A stretch of 64,000 bases of DNA, taken from the NCBI GenBank assembly GCA_035079385.1, contig JAVHKY010000025.1:15722501-15786500 (forward strand). The letters are read 5' to 3'. A model generated the notes under the pieces. That model made no database searches. It saw only the letters and a list, made by a program, of their open reading frames with translations, and was not told where the DNA came from. The stretch comes from Aspidiotus rigidus. Its lineage: Eukaryota; Arthropoda; Insecta; Hemiptera; Diaspididae. Below, one piece after another: positions 24,270-35,787 of the stretch. Made by a program: the position numbers and the translations under genes. Position 1 is the first letter of the stretch. Every line of letters starts with the position of its first letter.

Positions 24270-24905
24270 CGTTTTTGGACACTTGCACACATTTTGGTGC
24301 TTCGAAAAATTATTCAATAGTTTTTTTTTTTTTTTTACAACTAAGCACAAAATTTTACCCTAGAATCAAGAAAATACTTTGAAAATTGGGCAATTTTTTT
24401 CGTTTTTGAGAAATGTTGACCCTTTTTGGTTCCATTAACCAATTTTGGTGTTTCGCAAGATTTCTTAACAATTTTATTCAGATTCAGCGCTAAATTTTGT
24501 CTCAGAAACGAAAGAAACTTCGAAAATTAGGCGATTTCATCATTTTGGGGAAATGTTGACTCTTTTTAGGCCCATAAACCCATTTTGGTGCTTCGCAGAA
24601 TCTTTCAACAACTTTATTCAGATTCCGCGCCAAATTTTATCTTAGAATCGAGAAAAACTTCAAAGATTAGGCGATTTCATCATTTTGGGGAAATTTCGAC
24701 CCTCTTTCGGCCCATAAACCCGTTTTGGTGCTTCGCAAGATTTCTTCACAATTTTATTCAGATTTGGCGCTAAATTTTGTCTCAGACACGGAAGAAACTT
24801 CGAAAATTAGGCGATTTTATCATTTTGGGCCCAAAAACCCATTTTGGTGCTTCGCAGAATTTTTTAACAATCTTATTCAGATTCAGCGCTAAATTGGGGA
24901 ACACT
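24270..24905 (-). repeat. ~140-bp tandem array, right arm of foldback element
   Basis: The phrase TTTTGGTGCTTCGCARAATT recurs at about 24292, 24439, 24583, 24722 and 24841. It is the reverse-orientation counterpart of the left-arm array. Confidence 0.82.
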
Positions 24906-24949
24906 TTGGAGATTACGCGATTTTTTCAATAAAAAATTGTCTTTTGATA

Positions 24950-25163
24950 ATTCACAACTTTGGGAACCCCTGCTGTGAAATTACGGCACATTTTGGTCCA
25001 TAACTCGGCTCAGAAAAGTCGTAGAAACTTCGGATGTGGCTCAAATTAGAGATAAAATTGAGATAGAAAATTCGTATACGTCTAACGTTTTGCGTTTTCG
25101 CGCTACAACAGATTTAGCGCAAACTCCCATTTAACTGGTAACATCTTTCTGCCCCACCCTGTA
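24950..25163 (-). repeat. Right TIR of the foldback element
   Basis: Reverse-complement partner of 21711-21920. It contains ACATTTTGGTCCATAACTCG and ACAGATTTAGCGCAAAC. Confidence 0.88.
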
Positions 25164-25307
25164 TAATAGGAGGAAAACTTGGAAAAAAAAATCTATGACG
25201 TCATCAAACTGTGACGTCACAGGCCCCCCACCAAGCTATATATGATATGATTGCTGAGGGAGACTTGGAAGAAATAGAGGTTTCCTTAACAATATTAAAC
25301 GAGGAAT

Positions 25308-25860
25308 GTAGGGAAACTGTTCTATGGGTCAAATTTGTTTTATTAATGAGTTTTATAGGCCTATTGTATTGGGGAAACAACTATTAAAAAAACGCACTGT
25401 CGGAACTGAATTGAGAAAATACCGATTTTCAAAAATCTTCTATCATAATACGACAGAAATTCAAAATTTTTCAAGTCCCTTAATATTCTTGACTTGGGGA
25501 ACAAAATTGTTTCAAGTCCTTCCTATCCTATATTCATATACCTTAAAGGACGACGGACGGCTGATTTTTCAAAAAAAAAACGCATAAAACAAGTTCTATG
25601 TTAAAACTTTGACCTCCGCCCCCAAACTATATATTATGATAGGAGGGGGACTTGGGAAAATTCCCACTCTCGAGTTACAATACATGATTGGAGAAAAACT
25701 TGAAACAATTTCAACTCTCGGGCTCCATATGATAGGAGGGGGCTTAAAAAATTTTCCACTCTCAAATGGAGAGGAATTTTGAAAAATTTCCACTCTCGAG
25801 CTTTGCCACGGCTGGCGGACAGCGAACGTTTTTTCCACCCCCGATAAAACAAATTCCCTG
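25308..25860. mobile_element. E-family copy E4 with internal ~50-bp units
   Basis: The left end is TAGGGAAACTGTTCTATG preceded by ATTAAACGAGGAATG; the right end is GATAAAACAAATTCCCTG followed by TTAAAAT. Between 25625 and 25830 four units of about 50 bp read (GATAGGAGGGGGACTTGG, AAAATT, CCACTCTCGAG). It has no ORF. Confidence 0.65.
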
Positions 25861-25869
25861 TTAAAATGG

Positions 25870-28640
25870 AACAGCGTTTGTGTAGGGTTGTCGCAACGGC
25901 TGTACTATTAGGAGAGAACGGAGTTCACCTCTCCCTTGGCCGCGACAACCCCGCCTTTGAGCTCAATGTTCCCATTGAAAAAGATATTCTTGGGCAATTC
26001 TACTGTTCAATAAGGGATATTTGATGATATTGTGCTCTAATGCTCTTTCATTTTCCAAGGGGTGTTGAGGAAAAGATGGCTAGTTTTTTTCGCAAAGTTG
26101 GATGTTTATGCTGGCATCTACGGTGATGGGCCTGATCTCATCAACAACGAGAAGAACGCAGGTTACATTCATTTAGCCACGGCAGTTGGAAGCAAAAGAT
26201 TGAAAACGAGATTTATATAATATTATTGTGAAGTATTCGTCTCAGGGGCATGGGTCAGTCGGACAATATCAAGGAACGACCTTGACCTACTTCAGAGAAT
26301 TGGATGAATTTCGACCTTCGCTGTCGTGGGGCTTGTATCCTTGGCCTACAGTACGATATCGTACTATCACAAAATGTAGACAAGGGTATACGACTCTACA
26401 ATATCGAGATGTGTTTCGCTGAATTAGTTATCCGTACAATGGAGCTCTTGAGGGGTTACTTGTGATGTCACGAGGTTACGAAATTTATGACCCTAAGCAT
26501 GATCTCTTCTTTCCTAAAAACTCGCTCCTGCAAATAATTATAGTCTGAAAAGTTCATTCGTGTTTTCCAGTCAAACTATGCAAGCCATTTTGATTTCGCG
26601 TGATTATTCACAACTATATCCGTAGCGAGGGTGTGTTCACTAAAAAGCTATCCTCTTTCAACTTTTAAATGACTACCTAAGGGGCGTCATAATGGGGTAT
26701 TTCACGAGCACTTTTTTCACTCCTTCGATGGGGTCGATTAATATCGATTCAAGTAAAATAATACGAATGTAGCGCTTTAACAAGGTGGTCACTTCTTCAA
26801 GGGTCGCGTAACTGGCAAAGAAATTGTAATTTTTCTTCACTTTCGTATGCAATTTGCTCTTATGAAAGGTAATGCTTAGCGAATGAAAGGCGGCCATAAA
26901 TTACCATGATAAGATCATTTTTACTACGCGTTCACCTGTTCTCCTGCAAGCGATGATTAGGAAGAACGGAGCGTGCCGACTTCTAATAATTTCTCATAAC
27001 TATGGCCGCCTTCTGTGACATATTATACAGCTTGAGTTGTTGACACCTTGACGCACTGGACATTCACGTGAATTGAACAAAGGAAGTATCATTTCGCTCT
27101 AAATGAATTTTCAGCTCGAGAAAAGAAAACGAAATATTCGTTCACGTTCATTTTCCAGACTGTATCGACCGTAATTACAATACGATCCTCAATTCAGGTG
27201 TGTACGACTGAATATTCAATCATTATTTACTTGTCTCAGGCGATACGAGAATCCGAACAGAGTCGTATGAAAAGTTCTTGTTTTTCTTTCTCTCGAATTC
27301 GACAACTAGCGAGAAAACGTTCGGATTAAACGAATGTTTCAATAATATTTCGATATCGCGAATAATTCGCGTAGGGATGGGATGATAGCTAAATTTGGAA
27401 AAGGTTGAACGCTATAGGGTTCGAACGCAACAAGCGTACGACGCGAAATATCCTTCAGGAATAAATAAACCTGCGGGATGACGATAAATGTACGAACACG
27501 AAGTAGAGGGCGTATAAGAGTCCCGACAAAATTTAACAAATTACTGTCAAATAAGGCAGTCGGAAGATATGAGAGCGAGCTCGGCAGGGCGGCGAAGAGA
27601 TATGATTACATCGAAAGTCCAAATAATGAAAATAAATAACGCTGCCACTGGTCTTAAGTCGTTCTACGAAAAGGGAAATAGTGACATCTTATCGTATTGT
27701 TTTTACTTGCAATCGGCTTTACCTGCTTTGAATACGTAATGATGATACGAAGACGAGATGAAATTTATAAAGGACGCGGAAGGGAACCATCAGACGGAAA
27801 GAGATGAGGCGAAAAATACGAAATAACGACGAGATACTTTTTAGTCGCGCGCGAGTTCGCCTTTTTCTCGCACTCCATCAGTCTCGGGCACTCTCTTTCT
27901 CGCACCCCCCCCACACCCCCCGCTATTGCGGCCCTCGTGCGACGCATTAAAATTAACGATATAAAATTCGTGATGTATTAAAATTTTGCGATATACGATG
28001 AAGGAGGGGCAGGGAGAGCGCGCACGAATAATTCCTATTTGAGGGATTTTCGCGTCCGTTGATGTTGAATGCACACAACGGTCTTATTTTTCACGGTAAT
28101 TCGATTTTCGTCCGCCTTCGAGGAGATTTTATCATCTCAGGTTCCCGCCACTCCTCGTCGCGTCCCACGCGCCCCGCGTAAGACATTCAATTTTTATATT
28201 ATTAAAAAATACACTAAACGAAGATAAAGAGAGGATCGCGAGCGAGCGCTTTTTACCGAGAAACGAAATAGAAAATTATTCGATCACTTAGTTTTTAGTT
28301 AAAAATTGCAGGTAATTTTTCTCGGACTCGTTCGTTGTTACGAAGCGCGCGCGTTGGAGGGATTATTTTACGTCGAGTTTAGAACGGATTTGATGCGAAC
28401 GGCTGAAAAAAAAATTACAACATTTCCAGGGAGTTGAAGAGCCCTTAGGCACTTTTTAATACGAACTAATTTCGGAAAGAGTATTCTTGTGGGATACATC
28501 TGATTGCTCTCCATAGCTTCGGATTTCCACACACAACACCGAAAACTGAAAGGACCTGAGGTAAAGAGGAGCCTGTCGCCAACATTTTTGCAAGCACCCT
28601 CCCCACCCTTCCACGTTATATACACCCATATGGACCAAGT
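25870..28640. other. Intron, apparently low-copy sequence
   Basis: No recognised domains or arrays. A short region at 25880-26420 contains a phrase (GACCTACTTCAG, AATTTCGACCTTCGC) also seen at 4280-4330. Open frames are short and unsupported. Confidence 0.45.
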
Positions 28641-30165
28641 GGAATCTCTAAACTAGGTCAGAACACCCATAGATCATCTTCTGTCGCCTCCCTCTCATCT
28701 TTCATATGTACATTGCTCAATTCTCAGAATTTTTCCGAATTCCTCCTCTCCCTTTGGAGCACTGTGGTCGAAATCTTTCAAAGTCCCTCTCCTGAAGTAT
28801 GCATCTCAAAGTCCCCAAATCAATTTAGAGCACCCATCCTCCGAAACTACAGATTACCTCTTCCAACTTCCCACTCACCCTTTATATATTGCTCAATGCT
28901 CGGAATTTTTCCAGCTTTCTTCCTCTTCTCCCTCTTATACAGATTTATGATCGAAAAACTCCTGAAATATGCAACTCGTCTTCTCCAAATCAATTCTGAC
29001 CGCCTACCGCCTCGAAATAACACATCACCTTCTCCTAAGCCCCTCTCCCTCTTTATAATACAAATATTGTTCAATGCTTGGAATGTTTCAAAGTTCCTCC
29101 TCCTCTCCTTACAGAGCATTATGGTCGAAATTGTTCGAAGTCTCTCTCCTGAGATATGAAGGTCGAAGTCCCTAAATTAATTCAGATCGTCCATCCCTCA
29201 AAACTACAGATCACCGTCTCTCTTTTCACTTCCCTCTCATCCTTCACATACTGCTCAATGCTCGAAGTTTTCAAAGTTTCTTTTCCTTCTTCCCCTTGTA
29301 CAGTTCGATGATCAAAATTGTTTGAAATCTCACATCTGAAGTATGTACAAATTTGAAGTACAAAATGCCAACTTCCTAGAAATCACACATCGGCCCCTCC
29401 TAATCTCGTCTCACTCATTATGTTATATTGCTCAATGCTTGAAATTTCTCCAAGTTCCTCCTTCTCTCCTTATAGAGCCTTATGGAAGAAATTGTTTGAA
29501 ATATGCAGAGTGTCCATCCCCCGAACTATAAATCACCTCCCACCTCCTTCTGCTCGGAATTTTCCCAAGTTTCTCTTCTTTTTCCTCCAAATTAATTCAG
29601 AACGCCCACCTCTTCAAAATCACACTCCACCTGCCTTACTTTCTTCTCACCCTTTCTATACAGCTGAATGCTCGGAATTTTTCCAAGTTTCTCTTTCTCT
29701 CCTTATACAGTTTAATGGTTGATATTTTGACCCTCCCGAAATATGTAGCTGGAAATCCTTGAAAAAGGTCAAAACACTCATCCTCCGGAACTTCAGATCA
29801 CTCCTTCCCTCATCCCTCTCATCGTCCACAAATTGCTCGTCGCTCAGAAATTGCCCAGGTTTCTCCTCCTCTTCTCCTTATACAGCTTTACGGCCGGAAT
29901 TCCCCGTAGTTCTCCTCTCACAAAATACGTAAATGAAAATTCATAAATTAAGTCAGACCACCCAACCTCTCCCACCTTCCTCTCACCTTTCATACAAATA
30001 TACTACTTAATATTCGGAATTTCTCCAGGTTTCTCCTACTGCTGTCCTTATACAGCTTGATGTTCGAAATTGTCCAAAGTCCTAGTCCTGAAATTTGCAG
30101 CTCGAAAATCCAGGATTGGATCAGATCGTCCACCCTTTCAAACCAAAGATCACCCTCAGAAAGCG
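28640..30165. repeat. ~178-bp pyrimidine-rich tandem array
   Basis: The phrase TTGCTCAATGCTCGGAATTT recurs at about 28713, 28889, 29067, 29251 and 29428, then in shortened or diverged form near 29551, 29665, 29832 and 30000. Steps are 176-184 bp where clear. Each unit also has TTATACAG and TCCTGAAATATG-like blocks. The plus strand is T/C-rich. The frame at 28713-29159 is array read-through. Confidence 0.85.
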
Positions 30166-30999
30166 GCTGTGAAAGAGGTTCGGTAGATAACTCCAATGTG
30201 TTGTTTGGCTTTGGTTCCTGGATGCTCGATGTTTTGGTCAATGATTCAGACCCAAGTGATGGGGGAAGCTGTTCAACTTGGAAATTCTGGACTCAAAACA
30301 TCGTATAGAAGGTCAACCATCCAAATCTATAGCAAAGGTGATGGTCTCGTTTCCGAAAATCCCTTTACATCACGTCATCACGTTTGCTTTTCGTGAAACC
30401 CCCTGTGGCTTATCAGTCGATGTTGGGTAGGAGACGGAAAATACTTCTTTGAATCCCTACTCAAAACAAAAACATACAAAGATTGTATGAGCTTTCTACT
30501 TTCATTCCACGACCGGTATTCGCATCATTCGGATGCGTCGTTTTTATACATTCAGGTTTACACTTGAAAATGGCAAGCGAAATCACTCATGCAGTAACGT
30601 GTTCAAATTTCATTACAAAAGTTACTCCCAAGTTTTTGGAATAAATACAAATCACCTATCAATCAAGCCAAATATTTCTAGAATGAACAGTAAATCTCAG
30701 TTTATAAAGTCTATCGTCATGACGTCACATCAACTGATGGCAGAGTAAAAGTACCCAAAATCCAATACGAAAACCTAAATTTTATTTCATTTCAGGCTAA
30801 AAGTGATCTAAAACTTACAGAACTTCTCAAGAAAATTCAATGCCTCCTCCTCATGTCCAATTAGATACGGGGCTATATATATAACATGTTTCTGCGGTCT
30901 TCGCAAATTTTTTCCGATACATTATTATTAGCCTGGTATTGGTCTAGTACACTGTATATTAGGCTGAGTGGCTCAATTTTTGATCACCTCCGATTCCTA
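30166..30999. other. Intron sequence; short repeat shared with 35.5 kb
   Basis: 30835-30920 (AAATTCAATGCCTCCTCCTC, GTTTCTGCGGTCTT, AAATTT) recurs at 35518-35605 in the same orientation. Nothing else was recognised. Confidence 0.45.
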
Positions 31000-31470
31000 A
31001 TGAGAATTTTTTTGAAAAATTGAGCATCGCTCAAGAAATACTCATTCCATCCTCAAAAAAAATGCAGGTGTCCATCTTCAGATATAGCATTAGAATCTGT
31101 CGAAGTTTCAATACCTCCTACTTTATCTTAACGAGACAAATCGGTGAAAATCCAATTCTTCATTTTTCAAAAACGGGTCATTTGCGTTTAGTCGTTAATA
31201 TTTACATTGATCAAGCTTTCTAATAACTTGATCACTTGGACAACGTTACGCACAGACCTCTGTGTGTCGTATACTTCTGGTAACTTAAAGAACTTGAGCG
31301 CTTTTGTACCCTAAATAAGATGTATGAAAAACATCATCTGCGAGTTCCGCTGCAACGTAATGTATTTAGTCCGTTGGTTGCACAGAATGGAATAATACTT
31401 TATAAGTTTGATATCTCGAGGACGTTCAACACTGCAATATTAATAATTGAACGGTCAAGTGTTTCAGGAG
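31000..31470. repeat. Duplicated block D, copy 1 (contains inverted repeat R)
   Basis: Direct duplicate of 36285-36765. Shared words include TCGCTCAAGAAATACTCAT, TTTTCAAAAACG, CATTTGCG and TTTACATTGATCAAGC. Its right part (31200-31400) is repeat R on the minus strand (reads GGTCTGTGCGTAACGTTGTC and CATTACGTTGC). Confidence 0.75.
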
Positions 31471-31900
31471 GGCATGTGCACTTTATACGGCCTTCTGATG
31501 TCACAATATTCATATCATCTACTACAGAAAGGTTCGATAATCCAGTTTTTTCTTTCCTAGTTCAAGACAATTTATGATAATTTCAAGAACAATCTCTCCA
31601 AACTATTTTCTTAACATTCACACAAAAGTACTGCCACAGTTTCATATTTTAAGTTCTCCAATCATTTGACAGTTTTCAAGTCGCCAACACTAAATTCATG
31701 CATTCTGCTCCACATTACTCTTCATAACCTAACCCAACTCAGAATGTTTAAAGTTGAGGAAAATCAAGGATTACACGCATGAAATGAAGTGGGTAAAACG
31801 GAGGTATTGAAATGTGAGGGAGATAGCGTCTGAGTGGTTTTAGAGACTATCGTTTGAAAAGATTGCTAATTCCCGCAGGGCTAGTAACGACGTGACAAAA
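31471..31900. other. Intron sequence between block D and the PLE
   Basis: No feature recognised; it probably includes the 3' flank of PLE-A1, whose target duplication I could not identify. Confidence 0.4.
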
Positions 31901-31932
31901 TTAAAACAATTGACACGATCGAACACACTATA

Positions 31933-31969
31933 TATTGAGCGCTTTAGGAGTCATGCCATCATCAGAATA
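31933..31969 (-). ncRNA. Hammerhead-like ribozyme motif, PLE-A1 3' flank (degenerate)
   Basis: Minus-strand reading: UAUU, then CUGAUGA, one U, a short arm GG...CC, then UAAA (GAAA expected), GCGCU, C, AAUA. UAUU and AAUA form stem I exactly around the core; AGCGCU is the palindromic stem III that would pair between two copies. Stem II is weak and the G of GAAA is lost, so this copy is probably inactive. Confidence 0.5.
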
Positions 31970-32066
31970 AAAACTGAACTGAAAATGAAATAATAAGGTT
32001 ACAAATACAGTGTACAAGAAGAAACATGAGAAAGAAGTAATCACATCATCGAATAATACTCTCATG

Positions 32067-32930
32067 TTACAAATCAGTTTCTTGGTAGTACGGAGAACGG
32101 TTGAAAACTTCGGTGATTAAAGCATCGTTGTAAGTCGATCGATTTAAAACTGTGAGCTCGTGGTGTTGCTGATGCCTCGTTATTTCAATGCTCTCGAGGG
32201 TGAGTCTTTTCCTATGACTGTTCTCAATATGTAGAATTTTCTCATCGCCACCTGAGTGATTCGAATTCAGAAGGTGTTCGGCAAAGGCTGATTTCGAGGG
32301 AGTATCATTGTAGAAGGCGTCGACGTGGTCGCAGATCCTCACTCGAAAGGCTCTGCCACATTCGCCGATGTAGACAGCTGGGCAGTCTCTGCACCGAAGG
32401 AGGTAAACACCACTCTTAGACAAGGGAGGGATTGCGTCTTTGCCATTAGACAGTAACCTACCAATTTGGAGGCAAGGGTAGAAGGTTGGTTTCAAGACGT
32501 CGGTTTTGACTAAGTTAGCGAGGGTGTTAGTAAGAGGAGGGAGGTAGGGAAGAGAGACGCATTTCGTCCTCTTCTTCCGATCATGGGAAGAGACTAGCGT
32601 GGTGGTCTTGCTGAGGGTGACCTTGGTCATCTTCTTCCTAACCATCCCATCGATGTCGATATGGATTTCGTTTTTGGAAGCAATATACTTGATTATCGCT
32701 AGCTCGTTGTCAAAACCTTGACGTGTTAGGGGGACGAAAACCAACCGGTTGATAAAGTAGTGGTAAGCGGTCAGCTTATGGGGGAGGGGGCAGAAGGAGG
32801 AGCCCGGTGGAGGTGGGCTTACGGTAAATACTGTAGGTGTAACCTCGAGGTGGATAGTGAGGTCGAGGAAATTTATTTTTGCTCCACCGATCTCAACAGT
32901 GAATTCAATGCTAGGGTACAAACCATTCAA
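32067..32930 (-). pseudogene. PLE-A1 C-terminal part: RT thumb/linker and complete GIY-YIG endonuclease
   Basis: An open frame of 287 residues, in frame with the YVDD segment upstream but separated from it by one TAG. It begins with the RT tail ('INFLDLTIHLEV'), continues through a basic linker and ends with the GIY-YIG domain: 'SGVYLLRCRDC', 'VYIGECGRAFRVR' (YIG and the conserved Arg), 'SAFAEHLLNSNHS' and 'RKRLTLESIEITRH' (conserved Glu). All the main endonuclease positions are present. The stop is at 32067. The start given is an internal Met, not a real initiation site; in the live element this would be one polyprotein. Confidence 0.85.
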
Positions 32931-32969
32931 GTAGGTGAGGAACGCTAGGATGAGTTCACTGGGGCCACG

Positions 32970-33855
32970 CTAGACGCATAGGACATCGTCCACATAGCGG
33001 CGCCAAAGGGCGATAAGGGCAAGAAGAGGATGGTCAGATTGGAAGAGCTCAGACTCAAATCTGTCCATGAAAACCTCAGAAATGAGGGACCCCAGAGGTG
33101 ATCCGATGGGGATACCTATGTCAGCAGGAAGGCTATAATATACCAGTTGGTTAAACTGGCAGACATTAGGGGTGAGGCAGCATTGAAGGAGGCGGAGGTA
33201 TTCATCAGTGAAATGCTTGGGGACCGCAGCCTCTTGTAATAGTTTCTCCATGCGCTCACAAGTAGGTCCGAGGGGGACCTGAGGGAAGAGGCCTTTGACG
33301 TCAAAAGAGATAAGAATGCTTCCTGGTGGAGGGGGGTTTTGAGTCAACACAGAGATTAGCTCAAGCGAGTTTTTAATTGAAAGAGGGGGTTGGAAGCCGG
33401 TGATATTCTTGAACCATTGGTCAAGAGGAGGAAAGGTAGGCCACTACCGGGCGCATGGGGGACCCCTCTTTGTGGAGTTTAAGGAGTCCGTAGATCCGTC
33501 GGCCAGAGGGGTTGGGCACTAAAAGTGCCTTCTTAAGAGGTTCCTTGTCTAAGAAGTGTTTACCTTTGTTGATGGCGCTGCGGATCCGTTGGTTGTACGT
33601 TGCGAAATTGAATTTTGGATCGACTTTGGCGCTGATAGACGCGAGGCAAGCAATCATTTTGGAGTTGTAATCCGGGCGGTCCATGATGACGACGGTGTTG
33701 CCCTTGTCAGCTTTGGTCAGTACAAGGTGCTGGTCGGTAATTTTCTTCCGGAGGGTCACGAGAGGTGATTTCCGGCTATCCTTAATTACAGGAGGAGGCG
33801 TGATGTGGATCACTTCTGCAACTCTCGATACCAAATCAGAAGGGCTGAATGACAC
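32970..33855 (-). pseudogene. PLE-A1 reverse transcriptase core, frameshifted
   Basis: Two open segments in different frames: 33421-33855 (RT blocks up to 'MRPVVAYLSSS') and 32970-33350 (from 'NPPPPGSILISFDVKG' to 'RRYVDDVLCV'). The region between them (about 33350-33420) still reads 'NWFKNITGFQPPLSIKNSL' in the second frame, so a frameshift with a small deletion separates them. The catalytic Asp of SFDV and the two of YVDD are intact. An N-terminal segment lies at 33810-34070 in a third frame. Confidence 0.85.
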
Positions 33856-34374
33856 TGCTGGAGCCAGACTTTGTCAGATGTTGGCCTGACCGTATGTTTT
33901 AGGCCTTTCCGGAGGAACTCAGCTTCTTCTTCGTCCAGGCGTGCGCTGGAGGCGTTGACAAGACGCGTGTAGAAATGGTGAGAGGGCTGGCTGTCATTAT
34001 GCTCGGATAATCTGGCGCTGGATGAACGTAGATTTTGAATTTTCTTAAGTTTCAGTTCTCTGAGTTCCATCTCGTGGTCCTCCCTATCCTCTTCTGTCTT
34101 CCTGAAGAACTTATCTAGGACATCGGTAGCGGTGAGTTTGGCGAGTCTGAGGTAACAATAATAAAGAAGCTTCGTAGAGCGGTTCAGGCCCCCCTACCAT
34201 CGTCTCAGTTTGAGTTGGAGCCATTTTCGAGTAACGAACTTCTTCAGTTTGCTCTCAACAAGAGCCGAATCGCTGTACAGGCGAAGCCGGACAAAGTTAG
34301 GAGTTAAACCCTCCCTTAAGCACTGCTTTATGAAAAAGATATGCGACGAATAAGACACGAAAAAAAAAAATGAT

Positions 34375-35512
34375 TTTAGAGAACTTCAGGGAGGGAAGAT
34401 GTGACCTTTAGTAAGAAGCAGAGGTTTTGGAGTAACAGGGTATGAGAAGAAGTGATCGACATTTAAATTGGGTTTGTGAGAGGGAGAGCAGGATACGGGT
34501 GATGGGGAGTTTTGGTCAATGAGACGTGCTGGTGATAACGGTGTTTAGAATTTCTGAAGAAGGTTGACCAGGGCGTGGGAGTCTTCTTAATTCGGAGGAG
34601 TTTGTTGGAAGGTTGGATTTTCCAGAGTTTGGCCTAAGAATTTAAGATGAGCGAGCGGTAATGATTTTTATAGTCAGTGACAGGGAGGGGAGTAATAACC
34701 AGTGATAGAATTAAAGGAGGTGGCTAGTTTAGTTGCCTGGTCTACCACGTCACGTCGGCCATTGTGGCCAGATGTCCATTTGAATATGACGTGTATGTTA
34801 ATTGAGGCAAGAGTTTGGAGAATGAAGGGAATTCTTTATGTGAGAGGGTTTGTAGTGTAGAGGCAGTGAGAGAGTGTAGTGCAGAAAGTGAGTCTCCTAT
34901 GTGGAGGGAAACGAGAGAGATGCGAAAGATGGGCGAATATTGCTATCAATTCAGCAGTGAATAAGGGAGGCCGAGTTACAAATGCGATGGGAGTCGATGG
35001 ATCCGTGTATGGAATATGCGTAGATCATTTCGTTCTGAGGTTTTGAGCCATTAGTAAGACAGTGAGTATGATCAGGATATTCTTGTTTCTTACGTGGGTG
35101 GTGAAGGTAACATTGAATTTGGGTATTTCTGTGAGATTTAAACGGATGGTCGGTTGGGTGTGGGCCCAAGATGGAGACGACATGTAAATAGGTAGAAGGA
35201 GGTTAACCATGCTTTGTTCATTGAGGGAGTGTTTGAAATGAAGCAGGATAATTATGTTTGTTTCTGGAGGCTGGAGGGAAATTGTGCTTTGGTTTGAAAA
35301 TGGAATTAAGAATAGGGAGATGAGGAAATTGAGAGACAGTTTTTAAGAAGTTATAGGTTAGAATGAGTCGACTAAAGTGAAGAGCAGGTTCGGCAGGTTC
35401 GGCGCATAGACTAAGTTTAGAGTTTGTTCGAAAGGCTCTCAAGACCTTCCTCAGGGAAGAGGTTTGAAAGGTGTCTAGCAAAGAGAAGACCAATTTATTG
35501 GCTAGGTTATAG
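34375..35512 (-). mobile_element. I-superfamily non-LTR retrotransposon remnant NLR-2 (RT tail and RNase H)
   Basis: Minus strand, 5' to 3' from 35512. First the post-RT linker, 'LDTFQTSSLRKVLRAFRTNS' then 'EPALHFSRLILTYNFL' (35220-35480). RNase H follows: 'LTNGSKPQNEMIYAYSIHGS' (about 34990-35060; the first Asp of DGS replaced by Asn), a CLYTTNPL block, then 'FKWTSGHNGRRDVVDQATKL' (34720-34790, with the VDQA Asp). Stops and frameshifts are frequent. The same protein family is at 36.77-38.3 kb and 54.5-63.1 kb. PLE-A1 begins directly at its 3' side on the same strand, suggesting the PLE interrupted it. Confidence 0.8.
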
Positions 35513-35517
35513 ACAAG

Positions 35518-35787
35518 TAAAATTCATTGCCTCCTCCTCATATCCACCTTATTCCGGGTCTACAAAGTTGTTTCTGCGGTCTTTGTAAATTTATATTCCG
35601 ATTACTCTCTCAATTTTCTTCTTTCAATATGATTAAACATAACCTACAGATCTGTATCAACTAAATTGGAAACGCATTGATGAATTACAATCAAGTAAGG
35701 TCATCCAATCCTCGAACAAGTTGCTAGCGCACATCTTTGGGTATCAAAACTATAACTCGCCTAAGTAACGAAGTTAAACGAGGAACG
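35518..35787. other. Short dispersed repeat (partner of 30835-30920) and flank of E3
   Basis: 35518-35605 matches 30835-30920. 35765-35787 (AACGAAGTTAAACGAGGAAC) is the outer flank of the E end and is also present, inverted, at 59350-59375. Confidence 0.5.

Larger units (their letters stand above)
21711..25163. mobile_element. 3.45-kb foldback (FB-like) DNA element with TA target duplication
   Basis: The termini are TACAGGGTGGGGCAG (21711) and its reverse complement CTGCCCCACCCTGTA (ending 25163), flanked by TA on each side. The terminal inverted repeats stay alignable by eye for about 210 bp. Inside each arm lies a tandem array: units of about 130 bp on the left (22050-22740), with matching units in reverse orientation on the right (24270-24900). 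The centre (about 22790-24230) is a third array of about 118-bp units, whose orientation flips near 23150. No transposase frame is present, so it is non-autonomous. The architecture (long TIRs built of tandem repeats) is that of foldback elements; the TA duplication and TACAGGGTG end suggest mobilisation by a Tc1/mariner-type transposase, which is inference. Confidence 0.85.
21545..25290. mobile_element. E-family copy E5, split by the foldback element
   Basis: The left end reads TTAAACGAGGGGTGGCAGGG then AACCTCTTTTATG (21533-21562). The right part (25164-25290) has the E-type units GACGTCATCAAACTGTGACG, GAGGGAGACTTGGAAG and an end-like GAGGTTTCCTTAAC. The foldback element sits between GAGCTATA and TAATAGGAGG. 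Removing it with one TA restores GAGCTATAATAGGAGG, which is a recognisable E-unit phrase. Confidence 0.6.
31900..34360 (-). mobile_element. Penelope-like element PLE-A1, near full-length but inactivated
   Basis: Read on the minus strand from about 34350. The N-terminal PLE region comes first ('CLREGLTPNFVRLRLYSDS', then KKFVTRKW). RT blocks follow: 'LTKADKGNTVVIMDR', 'LLKLHKEGSPMRPVVA', 'ISFDVKGLFPQVP', 'IGSPLGSLISEVFM', 'RRYVDDVLCV' and 'INFLDLTI'. A linker and a GIY-YIG endonuclease complete it. Reading requires at least two frameshifts (near 33830 and 33350-33430) and skips two stops (near 34190 and the TAG at 32970-32972). Penelope-like elements prime reverse transcription at a cleaved target using the endonuclease. 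This copy is dead as written. A hammerhead-like motif follows the ORF at 31933-31969. Confidence 0.9.

Noticed and set aside
26673..26897. Minus-strand frame starting MAAFHSL, like the PLE-A3 phrase
   Set aside because: Only seven residues agree; the following sequence does not match any PLE block.
28713..29159. 148-residue plus-strand frame
   Set aside because: Spans the 178-bp array; the peptide repeats with the unit.
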